Shown here: positions 24,656 to 32,963 of the stretch, piece by piece
Layout: the number at the start of each line of letters is the position of its first letter
How positions within the stretch are numbered: position 1 is the first letter of the stretch
DNA from: CAYXVJ01 sp050309435
Lineage (GTDB): Bacteria; Bacillota; Clostridia; Saccharofermentanales; Fastidiosipilaceae
Direction: 5' to 3'
Assembly: GCA_050309435.1 (NCBI GenBank)
Contig: JBNRMJ010000022.1
Location: 1-44,583 of the forward strand
Length of the DNA: 44,583 nt
Position numbers and translations under genes: made by a program
The notes under the pieces: generated by a model
Database searches by the model: none
Told to the model about the DNA's origin: nothing
The model's input: only the letters and a program-made list of their open reading frames with translations

Positions 24656-25396
24656 TCAGACTTCGCTGTCGAGTTCGTTGTACTTGTTCGGCGGTCTGTC
24701 GTTCAAAGGATCCCCTGGATAAGGCGGAACATCGTCATCTAGCCGGTCCAGATTATCGGGATCATCGAGTTCCTCGGGATCCGGGATTTCGAAATCGTAG
24801 ACCGTCGGATCTCGTAAAATGGAGTCTTCGGGAGAGCCTGCGGCGAATCTAGGTCCTTCGCGCCTTTGATCTGCCACGTTCGACCCGCCGGTTTTCTCTA
24901 TAAAATCACGGGCAGGACTCAGAACAGCCGTCACGGCCTCTGTTTTCGCTTCATCGGCTTCGACGAATACGAGGATGTCACCCTTCTTCAGATTCTGTTC
25001 GTAGAGCCGTGCTTCTTCTTTATTAATACCCAGGCCGGCCAGTGCACCGACTGCTCCGCCTACTGCCGTACCCGCGACCATACCCGAGAGGGTTGCCGCT
25101 ATCGGTCCGGCCGCCAGGATAGGCCCGATGCCCGGAATCGCAAGCGCACTTAAGGAGGCGATCAAAGCACCGAAACCACCTACCATCCCGCCTGTAATCG
25201 CACCGGCGGCAGCTCCTTTACCAATGTCTTGAGGCGACGAGACATCCAAATCGCTGCCGTCAAGGTAACGTTCGGGGTGTTCGGCCAGTACCGAAATGTC
25301 TTCGCGTTCGTAACCCAGTTCCAGGAGACGGTCGATCGCACGGATCGCCGCGTTTTCATCGGAAAACACTCCAACTATAGTCTTTTTGCCCAACAT
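24656..25396 (-). CDS. General stress protein with YflT/17M-type domain and glycine-zipper segment
   Basis: The N-terminus (KTIVGVFSDENAAIRAIDRLLELGYEREDISVLAEH, residues 5-40) matches the YflT heat-induced stress domain (PF11181). A long glycine/alanine-rich stretch with GxxxG repeats (about 58-128) looks like a membrane-inserting glycine zipper. Then comes a second small alpha/beta piece (ARLYEQNLKKGDILVFVEADE), and an acidic, proline-rich tail of about 60 residues (DPEELDDPDNLDRLDDDVPP) that is probably disordered. Relatives in Bacillus are induced by heat or osmotic stress. AAGGAGG precedes the ATG. I could not find a sigma-B type promoter in the 128-base divergent gap to the esterase. 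Confidence 0.82.
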   Translation of the reverse strand: MLGKKTIVGVFSDENAAIRAIDRLLELGYEREDISVLAEHPERYLDGSDLDVSSPQDIGKGAAAGAITGGMVGGFGALIASLSALAIPGIGPILAAGPIAATLSGMVAGTAVGGAVGALAGLGINKEEARLYEQNLKKGDILVFVEADEAKTEAVTAVLSPARDFIEKTGGSNVADQRREGPRFAAGSPEDSILRDPTVYDFEIPDPEELDDPDNLDRLDDDVPPYPGDPLNDRPPNKYNELDSEV

Positions 25397-25524
25397 TTTA
25401 TCCTCCTTACAGTTCAGATGCGTCGTACGTTATCTTCTGTTCGGATCTTTAGTTTAACAATAATGCCGGCTTTTCCCTGCCTGATTTGGTACAAGAGCGG
25501 CTGATAAAAGAAAGAGGTAGATGA

Positions 25525-26649
25525 ATGAGTCAGTTGATCAACGAGCTAAAAAAATCGTATGGCCGGGAGCTCGACATGCTCTTTTCCGGCGGAGAGGATC
25601 TTGCCTCCTGGGAGCTAAAACGAAATGATATCCGGGAATACTTCTCCAGGGAAGTCTATGGCCGTTTCCCCGCATATGACAAAAGCTTAACCAAAGAGGT
25701 CTTAAAGAAAGACTATCAAATGAAAACCGGCCACATGCGCTCGGATTACGAGATCACGCTTCCGCTGGAAAAAGGCGAGTTTTCATTTGAATTTAACCTC
25801 TATATTCCCGTAGAGGCGGTGACGGCTCCTCCTGTTTTCCTCTTTGTCACGCGTGATGACTGGACTCTAAGTCATGTTAAGGACGGCGATATCGACGGTT
25901 ATTTCCCGCTCAATGCTATTCTCGCGCGCGGTTTCGCGGTGGCTGCGCTGGACGTTAACCAGGCGGCGGCAGACGATTATGAGCGTTTCAGTTCGCCGGA
26001 TGAAGGTATCAGACCTCTTTTGGGTCAGGATCTTAACGCAAGCGATCGTTTGGGTGCCCTGGGAATATGGGCTTTCACGGCGATGCGCGTCATGGACGTT
26101 CTGGAAGGCGACAAGCGCGTGGATGCGAAGCGGGTTGCGGTAATCGGCTTGTCCAGGCTCGGTAAAGTCGCGCTTCTGACAGGCGCGTTTGACGAACGTT
26201 TCGCTTTGACGGTTTCGATTAATTCCGGTCAGGGAGGCGCGGCCTTATCCAGGCATACAGAAGGCGAACGGGTTCATCACATCACGACGGCTTTCCCGCA
26301 CTGGTTTGCACCTGCTTACAGCCGTTACGCTTATAAGGAAGAAGAATTGCCTTTGGATCAGCATTGTCTGCTGGCGCTCGCGGCTCCCAGGGCTCTTTAC
26401 ATCACGAGCTCGGAAGACGATGACTGGGCCGATCCCTTGTCGGAGTTTCGTTGCGCTAAACTGGCTTCGGCTGTCTATGAAACGATTTACGATAAAAAGG
26501 GCCTGCAGGTTCCCGGCGACACCCGGGACGCGGTCAAAACAGACGAGGTTTACCAGGACGGGTATGTTGCTTATCACAGACGCACGGGCGTTCACGGTCT
26601 GAATCGTTTCGACTGGGATGCCGTCATGGATTATCTGGAGAAAATATGA
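25525..26649 (+). CDS. Alpha/beta-hydrolase of the CE15 (glucuronoyl esterase)-like/acetylxylan esterase group
   Basis: This 374-residue cytoplasmic hydrolase carries the charged nucleophile elbow GLSRLGK (Ser210), the hallmark of CE15-like esterases, whose GxSRxGK cleaves glucuronoyl esters in lignin-carbohydrate links. Downstream it shows AFDERFALTVSINSGQGGAALSRHTEGE, FPHWFAPAYSRY, LAAPRALYITSSEDDDWADP and a C-terminal HGLNRFDWD with the probable catalytic His357. There is no signal peptide, unlike fungal glucuronoyl esterases, so it would act on imported oligosaccharides; acetyl esters are an equal possibility. AGAGGT precedes the ATG. It is followed after about 126 bases by thuA-type and Gfo/Idh/MocA genes on the same strand. 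Confidence 0.8.
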   Translation: MSQLINELKKSYGRELDMLFSGGEDLASWELKRNDIREYFSREVYGRFPAYDKSLTKEVLKKDYQMKTGHMRSDYEITLPLEKGEFSFEFNLYIPVEAVTAPPVFLFVTRDDWTLSHVKDGDIDGYFPLNAILARGFAVAALDVNQAAADDYERFSSPDEGIRPLLGQDLNASDRLGALGIWAFTAMRVMDVLEGDKRVDAKRVAVIGLSRLGKVALLTGAFDERFALTVSINSGQGGAALSRHTEGERVHHITTAFPHWFAPAYSRYAYKEEELPLDQHCLLALAAPRALYITSSEDDDWADPLSEFRCAKLASAVYETIYDKKGLQVPGDTRDAVKTDEVYQDGYVAYHRRTGVHGLNRFDWDAVMDYLEKI

Positions 26650-26775
26650 GCCTAAGTTACTTTTCCAAGCAATGAATGGATTTTCATCGCAAGATATATC
26701 TGTTCAGACAGCTGAAAATGAGCTAGCATGCAGGTAAACTACCAACTTCCTCATATTGAAAGGAGTATTTCCATA

Positions 26776-27507
26776 ATGCCCACCAAAAAACAAGTTCTTG
26801 TCGTACAGGGAGGCTGGGATGGTCACGAACCGCAGCTTACGTCGAAGCGTTTTGCCGCGATGATGGAAAAGCACGGTTACACGGCCAGAATCAGCGACAG
26901 TCTGGACGTTCTGGCCCGTTACGAAGATCTGCTCGAGTATGACCTCCTGATCTTCTGCTGGACCATGGGCGAGATCCCCAACGAGTATGTCGTAAACGTA
27001 GCCCGCGCGGTCGGTGCCGGTGTCGGTCTGGCCGGTGCGCACGGCGGCATGTGCGACTCCTTCCGCAACAACACCGAGTGGCAGTTTATGACCGGCGGCC
27101 AGTGGGTCAGTCATCCGGGCGGGGACGGCATCGACTATACGGTCGAAATATGTAAAGGAAGCAGCCCGATCGTACAGGGTCTCGATGACTTCCATGTTTG
27201 CAGCGAACACTACTACCTGCATGTCGATCCGGCGATCGAAGTCCTGGCCACGACGCGATTCCCGAGCGTAAACTATTATCATATATCCAATAAAGCGGTA
27301 GATATGCCGGTGGTCTGGACGAAGTTCTGGGGTAACGGCCGCGTATTCTATAATGCTTTGGGTCACCATGACGATGTCTTCGATAAATCGCCGACGGCAG
27401 CGGTTCTGATGGAACGCGGCATGCTCTGGGCGGCCGGGGGACGCACCTTTGCGATTGAGAACAACTTAACAACGGAAGCTTTTGAAAATAAGGCAAAAAT
27501 GTACTAG
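26776..27507 (+). CDS. ThuA-domain protein
   Basis: The 243-residue protein matches the ThuA family (PF06283), a class I glutamine-amidotransferase-like fold without the catalytic triad. Landmarks are KQVLVVQGGWDGHEP, EYDLLIFCWTMG, GAGVGLAGAHGGMCDSFRNNTEWQFMTGGQWVSHPGG, SEHYYLHVDP, and PVVWTKFWGNGRVFYNALGHHDDVF. In rhizobia ThuA works with the dehydrogenase ThuB in 3-keto-disaccharide metabolism, and here the next gene, 10 bases on, is a Gfo/Idh/MocA oxidoreductase, so a similar keto-sugar step is likely. Start: AAAGGAG 10 bases before the ATG at 26776; an upstream in-frame ATG at 26728 is not preceded by a ribosome site. Confidence 0.88.
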   Translation: MPTKKQVLVVQGGWDGHEPQLTSKRFAAMMEKHGYTARISDSLDVLARYEDLLEYDLLIFCWTMGEIPNEYVVNVARAVGAGVGLAGAHGGMCDSFRNNTEWQFMTGGQWVSHPGGDGIDYTVEICKGSSPIVQGLDDFHVCSEHYYLHVDPAIEVLATTRFPSVNYYHISNKAVDMPVVWTKFWGNGRVFYNALGHHDDVFDKSPTAAVLMERGMLWAAGGRTFAIENNLTTEAFENKAKMY

Positions 27508-27517
27508 GAGCGAGAAA

Positions 27518-28627
27518 ATGAAGAAAATCGGTATAGCCATGATCGGTGTCGGCGATATCAGCGGCATCTATCTGCAGAACATCATGGAAGTTTTTCGCGA
27601 AATCGAACTGATCGGTGTTTGCGATCTGATCCCCGAGAAAGCCAGGGCGGCTCAGGACAAGTATCCGGAGCTAAAGATATATCCGACGATGCACGATGCT
27701 TTCAAGGATCCCGCGGTCGATATCGTGTTGAATCTGACCCGTCCTTACGAGCACTTCGACGTGACGAAAGAAGCCCTGCTTGCGGGTAAACACGTCTATA
27801 CGGAAAAGCCTCTGGCCGCGACGCTGGAAGAAGGCTACGAGCTGGTTCGTCTCGCCAAGGAGAAAGATCTCCTGATCGGGGGCGCTCCGGACACTTTCCT
27901 CGGTGCGGGTATCCAGACCTGCCGCAAGCTGATCGATGACGGTTTCATCGGCGATGTCGTCGGAGCCGCCGCTTTCATGATCTGTCGCGGACACGAGGGC
28001 TGGCATCCGGATCCTGCTTTCTACTATCAGCACGGCGGAGGACCGATGCTCGACATGGGTCCTTACTATGTAACCGCGCTGGTCAATCTGCTGGGCCGTG
28101 TCAACGGCGTAACAGCTCGGGTTAAACGAAGCTTTCCGGAACGTACGATTACCAGCCGGCCGAAGTTCGGTACGGTCGTGCCGGTGGAAACCGCAACTTA
28201 CATGACGGGCATGCTTGATTTCGAAAACGGGGCGATCGCCACCTTGATGACAACCTTCGACGTTCACTATGACACACAGGCTCGTTTCGAAGTTTACGGT
28301 TCCGAAGGTACCTTGATCGTACCGGATCCCAATACCTTCGGCGGCCCGATTAAACTCCTGAGACCCGAAGAAGGACGTTATGTCGAAATGCCGCTGCTCT
28401 TCGACTATAAAGAAAACAGCCGCGGTCTGGGTCTGGCCGATCTGGCCAAATCCGTCGTCAATAGAGATCGCGCATCCAGAACCTCCGCCGATTCTCTGCT
28501 CCATGTTCTGGAAATCATGACAGCATATCAGAGAAGCAGCGACAAGGCCGCCAGAGTCGAGATGCAAACACCTTATACCCGCGGCGATGCCATGAAGAAG
28601 GCTGTCCTGAAGGGAGTTCTGGACTAA
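27518..28627 (+). CDS. Gfo/Idh/MocA-family NAD(P)-dependent oxidoreductase
   Basis: The 369-residue sugar dehydrogenase has the N-terminal Rossmann segment KKIGIAMIGVGDISGIYL and the EKPLAATLEEG motif with the catalytic-site lysine. GGGPMLDMGPYYVTALVNLLG follows, where a Tyr stands at the position of the usual His of the DxGxH helix, as in one recognised subgroup, and the C-terminal GFOD domain closes the protein (ETATYMTGMLDFENGAIATL). It should oxidise or reduce a sugar or sugar acid hydroxyl. AGGAG precedes the ATG, 10 bases after the ThuA stop, so the two are cotranscribed, and a strong terminator follows 31 bases after its stop. By analogy with ThuA/ThuB a glycoside 3-dehydrogenase is plausible, but this is inference. 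Confidence 0.9.
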   Translation: MKKIGIAMIGVGDISGIYLQNIMEVFREIELIGVCDLIPEKARAAQDKYPELKIYPTMHDAFKDPAVDIVLNLTRPYEHFDVTKEALLAGKHVYTEKPLAATLEEGYELVRLAKEKDLLIGGAPDTFLGAGIQTCRKLIDDGFIGDVVGAAAFMICRGHEGWHPDPAFYYQHGGGPMLDMGPYYVTALVNLLGRVNGVTARVKRSFPERTITSRPKFGTVVPVETATYMTGMLDFENGAIATLMTTFDVHYDTQARFEVYGSEGTLIVPDPNTFGGPIKLLRPEEGRYVEMPLLFDYKENSRGLGLADLAKSVVNRDRASRTSADSLLHVLEIMTAYQRSSDKAARVEMQTPYTRGDAMKKAVLKGVLD

Positions 28628-28657
28628 AGAACCAGAACTGACAGCGGGATAAACAAG

Positions 28658-28698
28658 AACGGTCCGCTCCGGCATATCACCGGATACGGACCGTTTTT
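28658..28698 (+). terminator. Strong Rho-independent terminator, bidirectional
   Basis: AACGGTCCG pairs with CGGACCGTT (9 bp), continued inward by TCCGG/CCGGA across a small asymmetry, with loop CATATCA and a TTTTT tail on the plus strand. It closes the ThuA-Gfo unit and also lies just beyond the stop of the converging fusion gene. Confidence 0.88.
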
Positions 28699-28714
28699 CA
28701 TCTCTTGATAGCGA

Positions 28715-30625
28715 TTATGGCAGTTTTTTGATTTTCTTCCAGGTTTCGTCCATGAGCCTGCGAGCGGCATCTGTTTCGATGCGATGAAGTTCGTTCCAAA
28801 TACCGGCAGCAGGTGATCTTGAAAATAAGGTCATCGGGACGCCGCATTTATTCAGCGTGTACTTCGCGTTGACCGGATAGCCGGCCGATTCGATTAAAGA
28901 CGTAACGGTCAGCAGGCTCTGAAGCTGTTCTGTTACTTGGCGCTCTGTCTTCCTGTTATGGATCAGGTAGGCGTAGAGCTCGGGATAAAAGTTATTCATC
29001 ACTCCGCTGTAGCCGTCCGCCCCCAGTCTCAATGACTCTAGAAGCGTAGCTGAATTCGCGTTGAAAATCTTCATGCGGCTGCCCTTTGCGATCTGTACTT
29101 TTTCCCGTATGGCATTTATGTCACAGGAAGTATCCTTCAAGAAAGTAAACCTGTCTGTTTCCACACACCATTTCATGACAGCGGGAGACAAGAGTCTTTT
29201 ATAGGGATAAGGACACTCGTATAAGCCAAAATCCACATCCGGGAAACGCTCGAGGATCTCCTTTGCCCTTGAAATCCAAATATCATCGCTTTCCTCTTTC
29301 GCAGCCAGTCTGTTTGTCGCTAGAACGAACGCATCTGCGCCAAGCCTAGACAAAACGCGAATTTCCTCAAGCTGATCCTCCATGGAATCCGACACGTGAC
29401 CTGAAATGACAACGGGAATCCTTCCGGCCGCTTTATCGAGAATGAAGCGGGCCAGTTCTTCGCGTTCGCTTAAAGAAAGATAAAACATTTCGCTTGATTG
29501 ACAGACCGCGAATATTCCCTCGACTTTATGCTCGATATACCAGTCGACAAGCGTTTCTACAGCATTGTAATCGATCTTCCCGCTCTTATCATATGGGGTG
29601 ATCATGGTGACCCAGTTGCGCGCGACGCCGGAATCCTTATCAGGAAATCTCAGATGCCAGTAAGCGATGCTCAAGCGCTTCCAGGTATAACTGATGTGAA
29701 CATCGTTGCCGCTTGTTATGACGCAGGGATAAGAGAACTCGGCTCGCTCGATATTCTCCTCGGCAGGCACATGATCCAAAATGACCGGCTCACTCCAGCT
29801 TCTCCCGTTGTCTTCGGAGAGGCTAAAGGAAATGGGCGATCGGGGTCCCCAGTTGGCCGATACCGGATTGTAGACCAGGATCAAACGACCATCTCCAAGT
29901 GTGGCAAGATCTATTCCGCAATTATTATTTGGCAAAGAGGTACGACGTGCCATAGACCAGCTCTCGCCTTCGTCAAAAGACTCGCTTTCGTAGATATAGC
30001 CTTCGGAACTTCGCATCAGCATATGGACCATACCCTCTGAATCTTCCCACAGGGTCGGTTGGATAAAACCTAAACCCGAGATTGCCTCGTCAGGGGCAGG
30101 GACTTCCTGGCTTGCCCGCCAGGTGTTGGCGCCATCATCCGAAACATCGACAAAACACGACCATCTCACGGACGTTTCTCTCGAAGCCGGTGCCAGAATC
30201 CGGCCGCTTTCGAGCCGAAGGCATTTGTTTTTCACCGGTCCGCGACCGCCTTCATCACCCGGAACCAGTTCTTCTTCTTCGCTCCAGCTATCTCCCAGGT
30301 CTTCCGATGTTTTCACATAGGTTTTCCACTTCGGAATCTGCTTTCCCGTTTTATAGAAAAGCATCAGTTTATGATCCAATACAAGTAAAACCGGATTCCA
30401 GCACGGACCGTCGGCATAAGATGCGATAGTACGGGGTTCTTCCCATCGACCCGCAGCCGTTTTACTAAAATAAATCTTTACGTCGTCTGCCCCTTCTTTA
30501 CTTCCGGCAAACCATACGCAAGCGACTTCTTCGTTCGGTAGCAGTGCTATATTCGAAGCATGGCATTGATCGAATCGCTCGCCGAGAGGGAATATGTGCT
30601 GATGGGCTATGATTTGATACTGCAT
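28715..30625 (-). CDS. Fusion: sialidase-fold (BNR) domain plus DapA/NanA-type aldolase domain
   Basis: One 636-residue frame joins two families. Residues 1 to about 327 form a six-bladed BNR/sialidase-like propeller: CHASNIALLP, CWNPVLLVL, GGRGPVKNK, three canonical Asp boxes (SEDLGDSW 107-114, SFDEGESW 216-223, SEDNGRSW 270-277), one degenerate (162-169), and LPNNNCGIDLATLGDGRL. Residues from about 333 on are a DHDPS/N-acetylneuraminate-lyase barrel: NWVTMITPYDKSGKIDYNAV, GIFAVCQSSEMFYLS, the Tyr of GLYECPYPY (Y469) and the Schiff-base lysine of FLKDTSCD (K497). There is almost no linker. Known logic: a sialidase frees a keto-acid sugar and the lyase cleaves it to pyruvate and a hexosamine. 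No signal peptide; the FRIP motif of classical sialidases is not seen, so the glycosidase substrate is uncertain. It starts 7 bases after the TIM-barrel gene. Confidence 0.85.
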   Translation of the reverse strand: MQYQIIAHQHIFPLGERFDQCHASNIALLPNEEVACVWFAGSKEGADDVKIYFSKTAAGRWEEPRTIASYADGPCWNPVLLVLDHKLMLFYKTGKQIPKWKTYVKTSEDLGDSWSEEEELVPGDEGGRGPVKNKCLRLESGRILAPASRETSVRWSCFVDVSDDGANTWRASQEVPAPDEAISGLGFIQPTLWEDSEGMVHMLMRSSEGYIYESESFDEGESWSMARRTSLPNNNCGIDLATLGDGRLILVYNPVSANWGPRSPISFSLSEDNGRSWSEPVILDHVPAEENIERAEFSYPCVITSGNDVHISYTWKRLSIAYWHLRFPDKDSGVARNWVTMITPYDKSGKIDYNAVETLVDWYIEHKVEGIFAVCQSSEMFYLSLSEREELARFILDKAAGRIPVVISGHVSDSMEDQLEEIRVLSRLGADAFVLATNRLAAKEESDDIWISRAKEILERFPDVDFGLYECPYPYKRLLSPAVMKWCVETDRFTFLKDTSCDINAIREKVQIAKGSRMKIFNANSATLLESLRLGADGYSGVMNNFYPELYAYLIHNRKTERQVTEQLQSLLTVTSLIESAGYPVNAKYTLNKCGVPMTLFSRSPAAGIWNELHRIETDAARRLMDETWKKIKKLP

Positions 30626-30632
30626 TTATTTC

Positions 30633-31409
30633 TCACAATTCACATACGGCGGCCGTGCGATTTCTGAAAAGCTCGAGCGAACGAGCGGCATCCATGCGCA
30701 TGTTAGGGGTTGACGCTTCGATGCTGATGCGGCCTTGATAGTCGATTTTTTCGAGTACGGAGATCAAGTCTTCGAAATCCTCTTCTGCCAGCGGAAAGAA
30801 TCGAGCGGCTGTCGCGATATGGACGTGATGCAGCGGAGCCAGGCGAAGAAGTTCGCCGAGATCTTCGTGATCCTTTTGCATGTGATAGTAATCGGCCAGC
30901 AGTCCAATATGAGGATGATTCGTTAAAGCAACCAGGGCTGCTGCTTCCGCCACCGTATTCAGCAGATTGGTTTCAAGACGGTTCAGCGGCTCCACGACCA
31001 CCAGAATATCGTTTTTCTCGGCTTCCTTCGCGATAATGCCCAGGACATCCGTTAAATCCCGAAGGGCTGCGGCATAGCCATAAGGCTGAGTGTAGCGCCG
31101 GCTGCCCCCGCTGCCCAGGACCATCAGTTCGACGCCCAGGGTCTTCATGCGTCCCATCGTATGTTCGACGTATGCACGAATCTTCTCCAAATCCCTGTCC
31201 GGACCGACCAGGCGAAGACTGCCCGGGAAGAAGCAATTGCTCGTTTTTACCGGCGTCCGATAGCCTTTATAGGCTTCGACCGCTTCGGCGAAAGCCTCGG
31301 GACTCAGTTCGGAAATAGTCGTCGCATTGACCTCCACATAATCGAAGCCAAGATCGTCGATGAGATCCATTTGATCGAGGGCGATGCAGATACCAAATTT
31401 CATTGACAT
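30633..31409 (-). CDS. TIM-barrel sugar phosphate isomerase/epimerase
   Basis: This 258-residue member of the xylose-isomerase-like TIM-barrel group (PF01261) has short clear landmarks: LGFDYVEVNATTI, MKTLGVELMVLGSGGSRR, ILVVVEPLNRLETNLLNT with a metal-binding Glu, HPHIGLLADYYHMQ, LHHVHIATAARFFP and GRISIEASTP with the C-terminal metal Glu. Such enzymes epimerise or isomerise free keto-sugars or sugar acids using Mn2+ or Mg2+. It is 7 bases upstream of the BNR-aldolase fusion, suggesting it handles the released sugar. AAGGAG lies before the ATG at 31409; a second ATG two codons later (31403) is also possible. A terminator-like hairpin separates it from cpsB. Confidence 0.85.
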   Translation of the reverse strand: MSMKFGICIALDQMDLIDDLGFDYVEVNATTISELSPEAFAEAVEAYKGYRTPVKTSNCFFPGSLRLVGPDRDLEKIRAYVEHTMGRMKTLGVELMVLGSGGSRRYTQPYGYAAALRDLTDVLGIIAKEAEKNDILVVVEPLNRLETNLLNTVAEAAALVALTNHPHIGLLADYYHMQKDHEDLGELLRLAPLHHVHIATAARFFPLAEEDFEDLISVLEKIDYQGRISIEASTPNMRMDAARSLELFRNRTAAVCEL

Positions 31410-31424
31410 AGTTCTCCTTTCATA

Positions 31425-31458
31425 TAAAAACGCCCGGCAAACAGATTTTGCCAAGCGT
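31425..31458 (-). terminator. Terminator-like hairpin between cpsB and the TIM-barrel gene
   Basis: On the minus strand ACGCTTGGCAAA pairs with TTTGCCGGGCGT (12 bp, two G-U) around ATCTG and runs into TTTTTAT. It starts 6 bases after the cpsB stop and its tail ends only about 5 bases before the AAGGAG of the next gene, leaving no room for a promoter after it. Confidence 0.82.
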
Positions 31459-31464
31459 AAAGAA

Positions 31465-32217
31465 TCAGAGCAGGTCCAGGTGAAATTGTTCGTCGATTTC
31501 GATATTCAGTTTCTTCTGTACATACGTACGGCATTCGTCGAAACGAGGCGGACGCGTGCTAAGGTTATGGCTGTCGGATCCCAGGATGTCGATCCATTCG
31601 CCTTTGAGCAGATTTAAGGACGCGCGCCTGGTTTCACGGTCAAATAGAGAATCGCAGTTTAGCTGAATCAGGCAGCCTAGTTCGACCAGTTTGGCTATCG
31701 CCTCCAGATCGCGGCCGTAGCGGGTCGCCGGATAGCGTTCGATATGCGCGATAATCGGTGTTGTCTTGAATTGACCCTTGAGCCGATCCACTTGCTGATA
31801 GCTATGAGCATCCCAGGAAGAGGTGAATGGCATCTCGACCAGCAGATAACGACCCCGGCCGAAAACAAGCGGCTCGATCGATTCATAGTCGAAGATCGCC
31901 GTGGACAAGGAACATTCGCCGGCAAGATAAAGTCTGATCGAAGTCATCGTGTCTGCCGCTTGATAAACCGCCGCAGGTCCGGATTCGCTTTCCGTGCAGG
32001 CTGTGATTTCATCAGCCGACACAAGAAGGCCAAGCGAACGATCCCGTCTTTCGACGAACTGCTCCAGACTTTCTCTTCGGGAATAAAAATGCGGCGTTAA
32101 AATCAAGTCCTCTACGCCCTGCTCTGCCAGCCGTCTAAGCATAGCCAAAGAGACGCCAAGGTCAGCGGCGCCGTCATCTATTCCCGGCAGCACATGACTA
32201 TGGACATCTGTCAGCAT
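31465..32217 (-). CDS. cpsB: PHP-type protein-tyrosine phosphatase (CpsB/YwqE)
   Basis: This 250-residue metal-dependent phosphatase removes phosphate from the tyrosine tail of its partner kinase. The PHP motifs are in order: DVHSHVLPGIDDGA (H6 and H8), LILTPHFYSRRE, LAGECSLS, VEMPF, IAHIERYPATRY, NCDSLF and ILGSDSHNLSTRPP. In the typical CpsB/C/D module kinase, phosphatase and membrane activator tune exopolysaccharide chain export. It lies 6 bases after the kinase gene with the same orientation. No polysaccharide polymerase or glycosyltransferase gene lies downstream here. Confidence 0.92.
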   Translation of the reverse strand: MLTDVHSHVLPGIDDGAADLGVSLAMLRRLAEQGVEDLILTPHFYSRRESLEQFVERRDRSLGLLVSADEITACTESESGPAAVYQAADTMTSIRLYLAGECSLSTAIFDYESIEPLVFGRGRYLLVEMPFTSSWDAHSYQQVDRLKGQFKTTPIIAHIERYPATRYGRDLEAIAKLVELGCLIQLNCDSLFDRETRRASLNLLKGEWIDILGSDSHNLSTRPPRFDECRTYVQKKLNIEIDEQFHLDLL

Positions 32218-32223
32218 CTTTAC

Positions 32224-32934
32224 TTACCTGCCGTAATTATTGTATTTTCCGTAGACGCCGTAGGACTCTCTGGCCGTCTTGGAACCGTTCAATACAAGAC
32301 CCAGGACTTTCCCATTGGCAAACTCGAGCGTATCCAGAGTGCGTCGGATATGCTTATGTTCGGTCACGCCTTCCTGAGCCAGGACGATGTATCCGTCCAC
32401 TTTATTGGCCAGATTGATCGCATCGGAAACCATGTTCACCGGCGGTGTATCAATCAGGATATAGTCAAACTGATCGCTCAGATCATTAATCAGTTTTTCC
32501 ATCATTTCGCTGCCCATGAGCTCGGCCGGATTGGGCGGTACCGTTCCTGCGGGGATCAGCTTCAGTGTGGTGCTGCCGATCGAAACCATGGCTTCCTCGG
32601 CTTCTTTCATGCCGGCCAGAACTTCGGAAAGACCGGGGATCCCTTTGGCCGAGAAAAAACGATGAAGCGACGGCGAACGCATATCGCTGTCGATCAGAAG
32701 AACACGTTCTTTCATCTGGGACAAGACCACGGCCAGATTGGCTGACACGGTGGATTTCCCTTCGTCGGGCAGCGAACTGGCGATGACAATCTTCTTGCAT
32801 CCGCCGGCCGGCGTCGAGAACATCAGATTGGTTCTCAGCGCCTTAAACGCCTCGATCGTGGCGAAATCCGAATCGGTATCCACGATATTCGATTTTTTCA
32901 GGGGCCTCTTAATTTTTTTCTTACGTCCAAACAT
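32224..32934 (-). CDS. cpsD: Bacterial tyrosine kinase (CpsD/CapB/YwqD)
   Basis: The 236-residue cytoplasmic BY-kinase shows TIEAFKALRTNLMF (helix that meets the neighbour's active site), Walker A as SSLPDEGKST (54-62), Walker A' as VLLIDSDMR (78-86), Walker B as YILIDTPP (158-165), and a short C-terminal tyrosine cluster YGVYGKYNNYGR with four Tyr (225, 228, 231, 234), the autophosphorylation sites. It needs the CpsC membrane protein for activation, which is encoded just upstream. GAGGAT precedes the ATG. Only 6 bases separate it from cpsB. Confidence 0.93.
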   Translation of the reverse strand: MFGRKKKIKRPLKKSNIVDTDSDFATIEAFKALRTNLMFSTPAGGCKKIVIASSLPDEGKSTVSANLAVVLSQMKERVLLIDSDMRSPSLHRFFSAKGIPGLSEVLAGMKEAEEAMVSIGSTTLKLIPAGTVPPNPAELMGSEMMEKLINDLSDQFDYILIDTPPVNMVSDAINLANKVDGYIVLAQEGVTEHKHIRRTLDTLEFANGKVLGLVLNGSKTARESYGVYGKYNNYGR

Positions 32935-32963
32935 CTCGATCCTCTTATCATCAAATATGCTTC

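Noticed and set aside
27671..28675. A 334-codon minus-strand frame antisense to the Gfo/Idh/MocA gene.
   Set aside because: It runs through the strong terminator, has no recognisable domain, and the plus-strand oxidoreductase is unambiguous.
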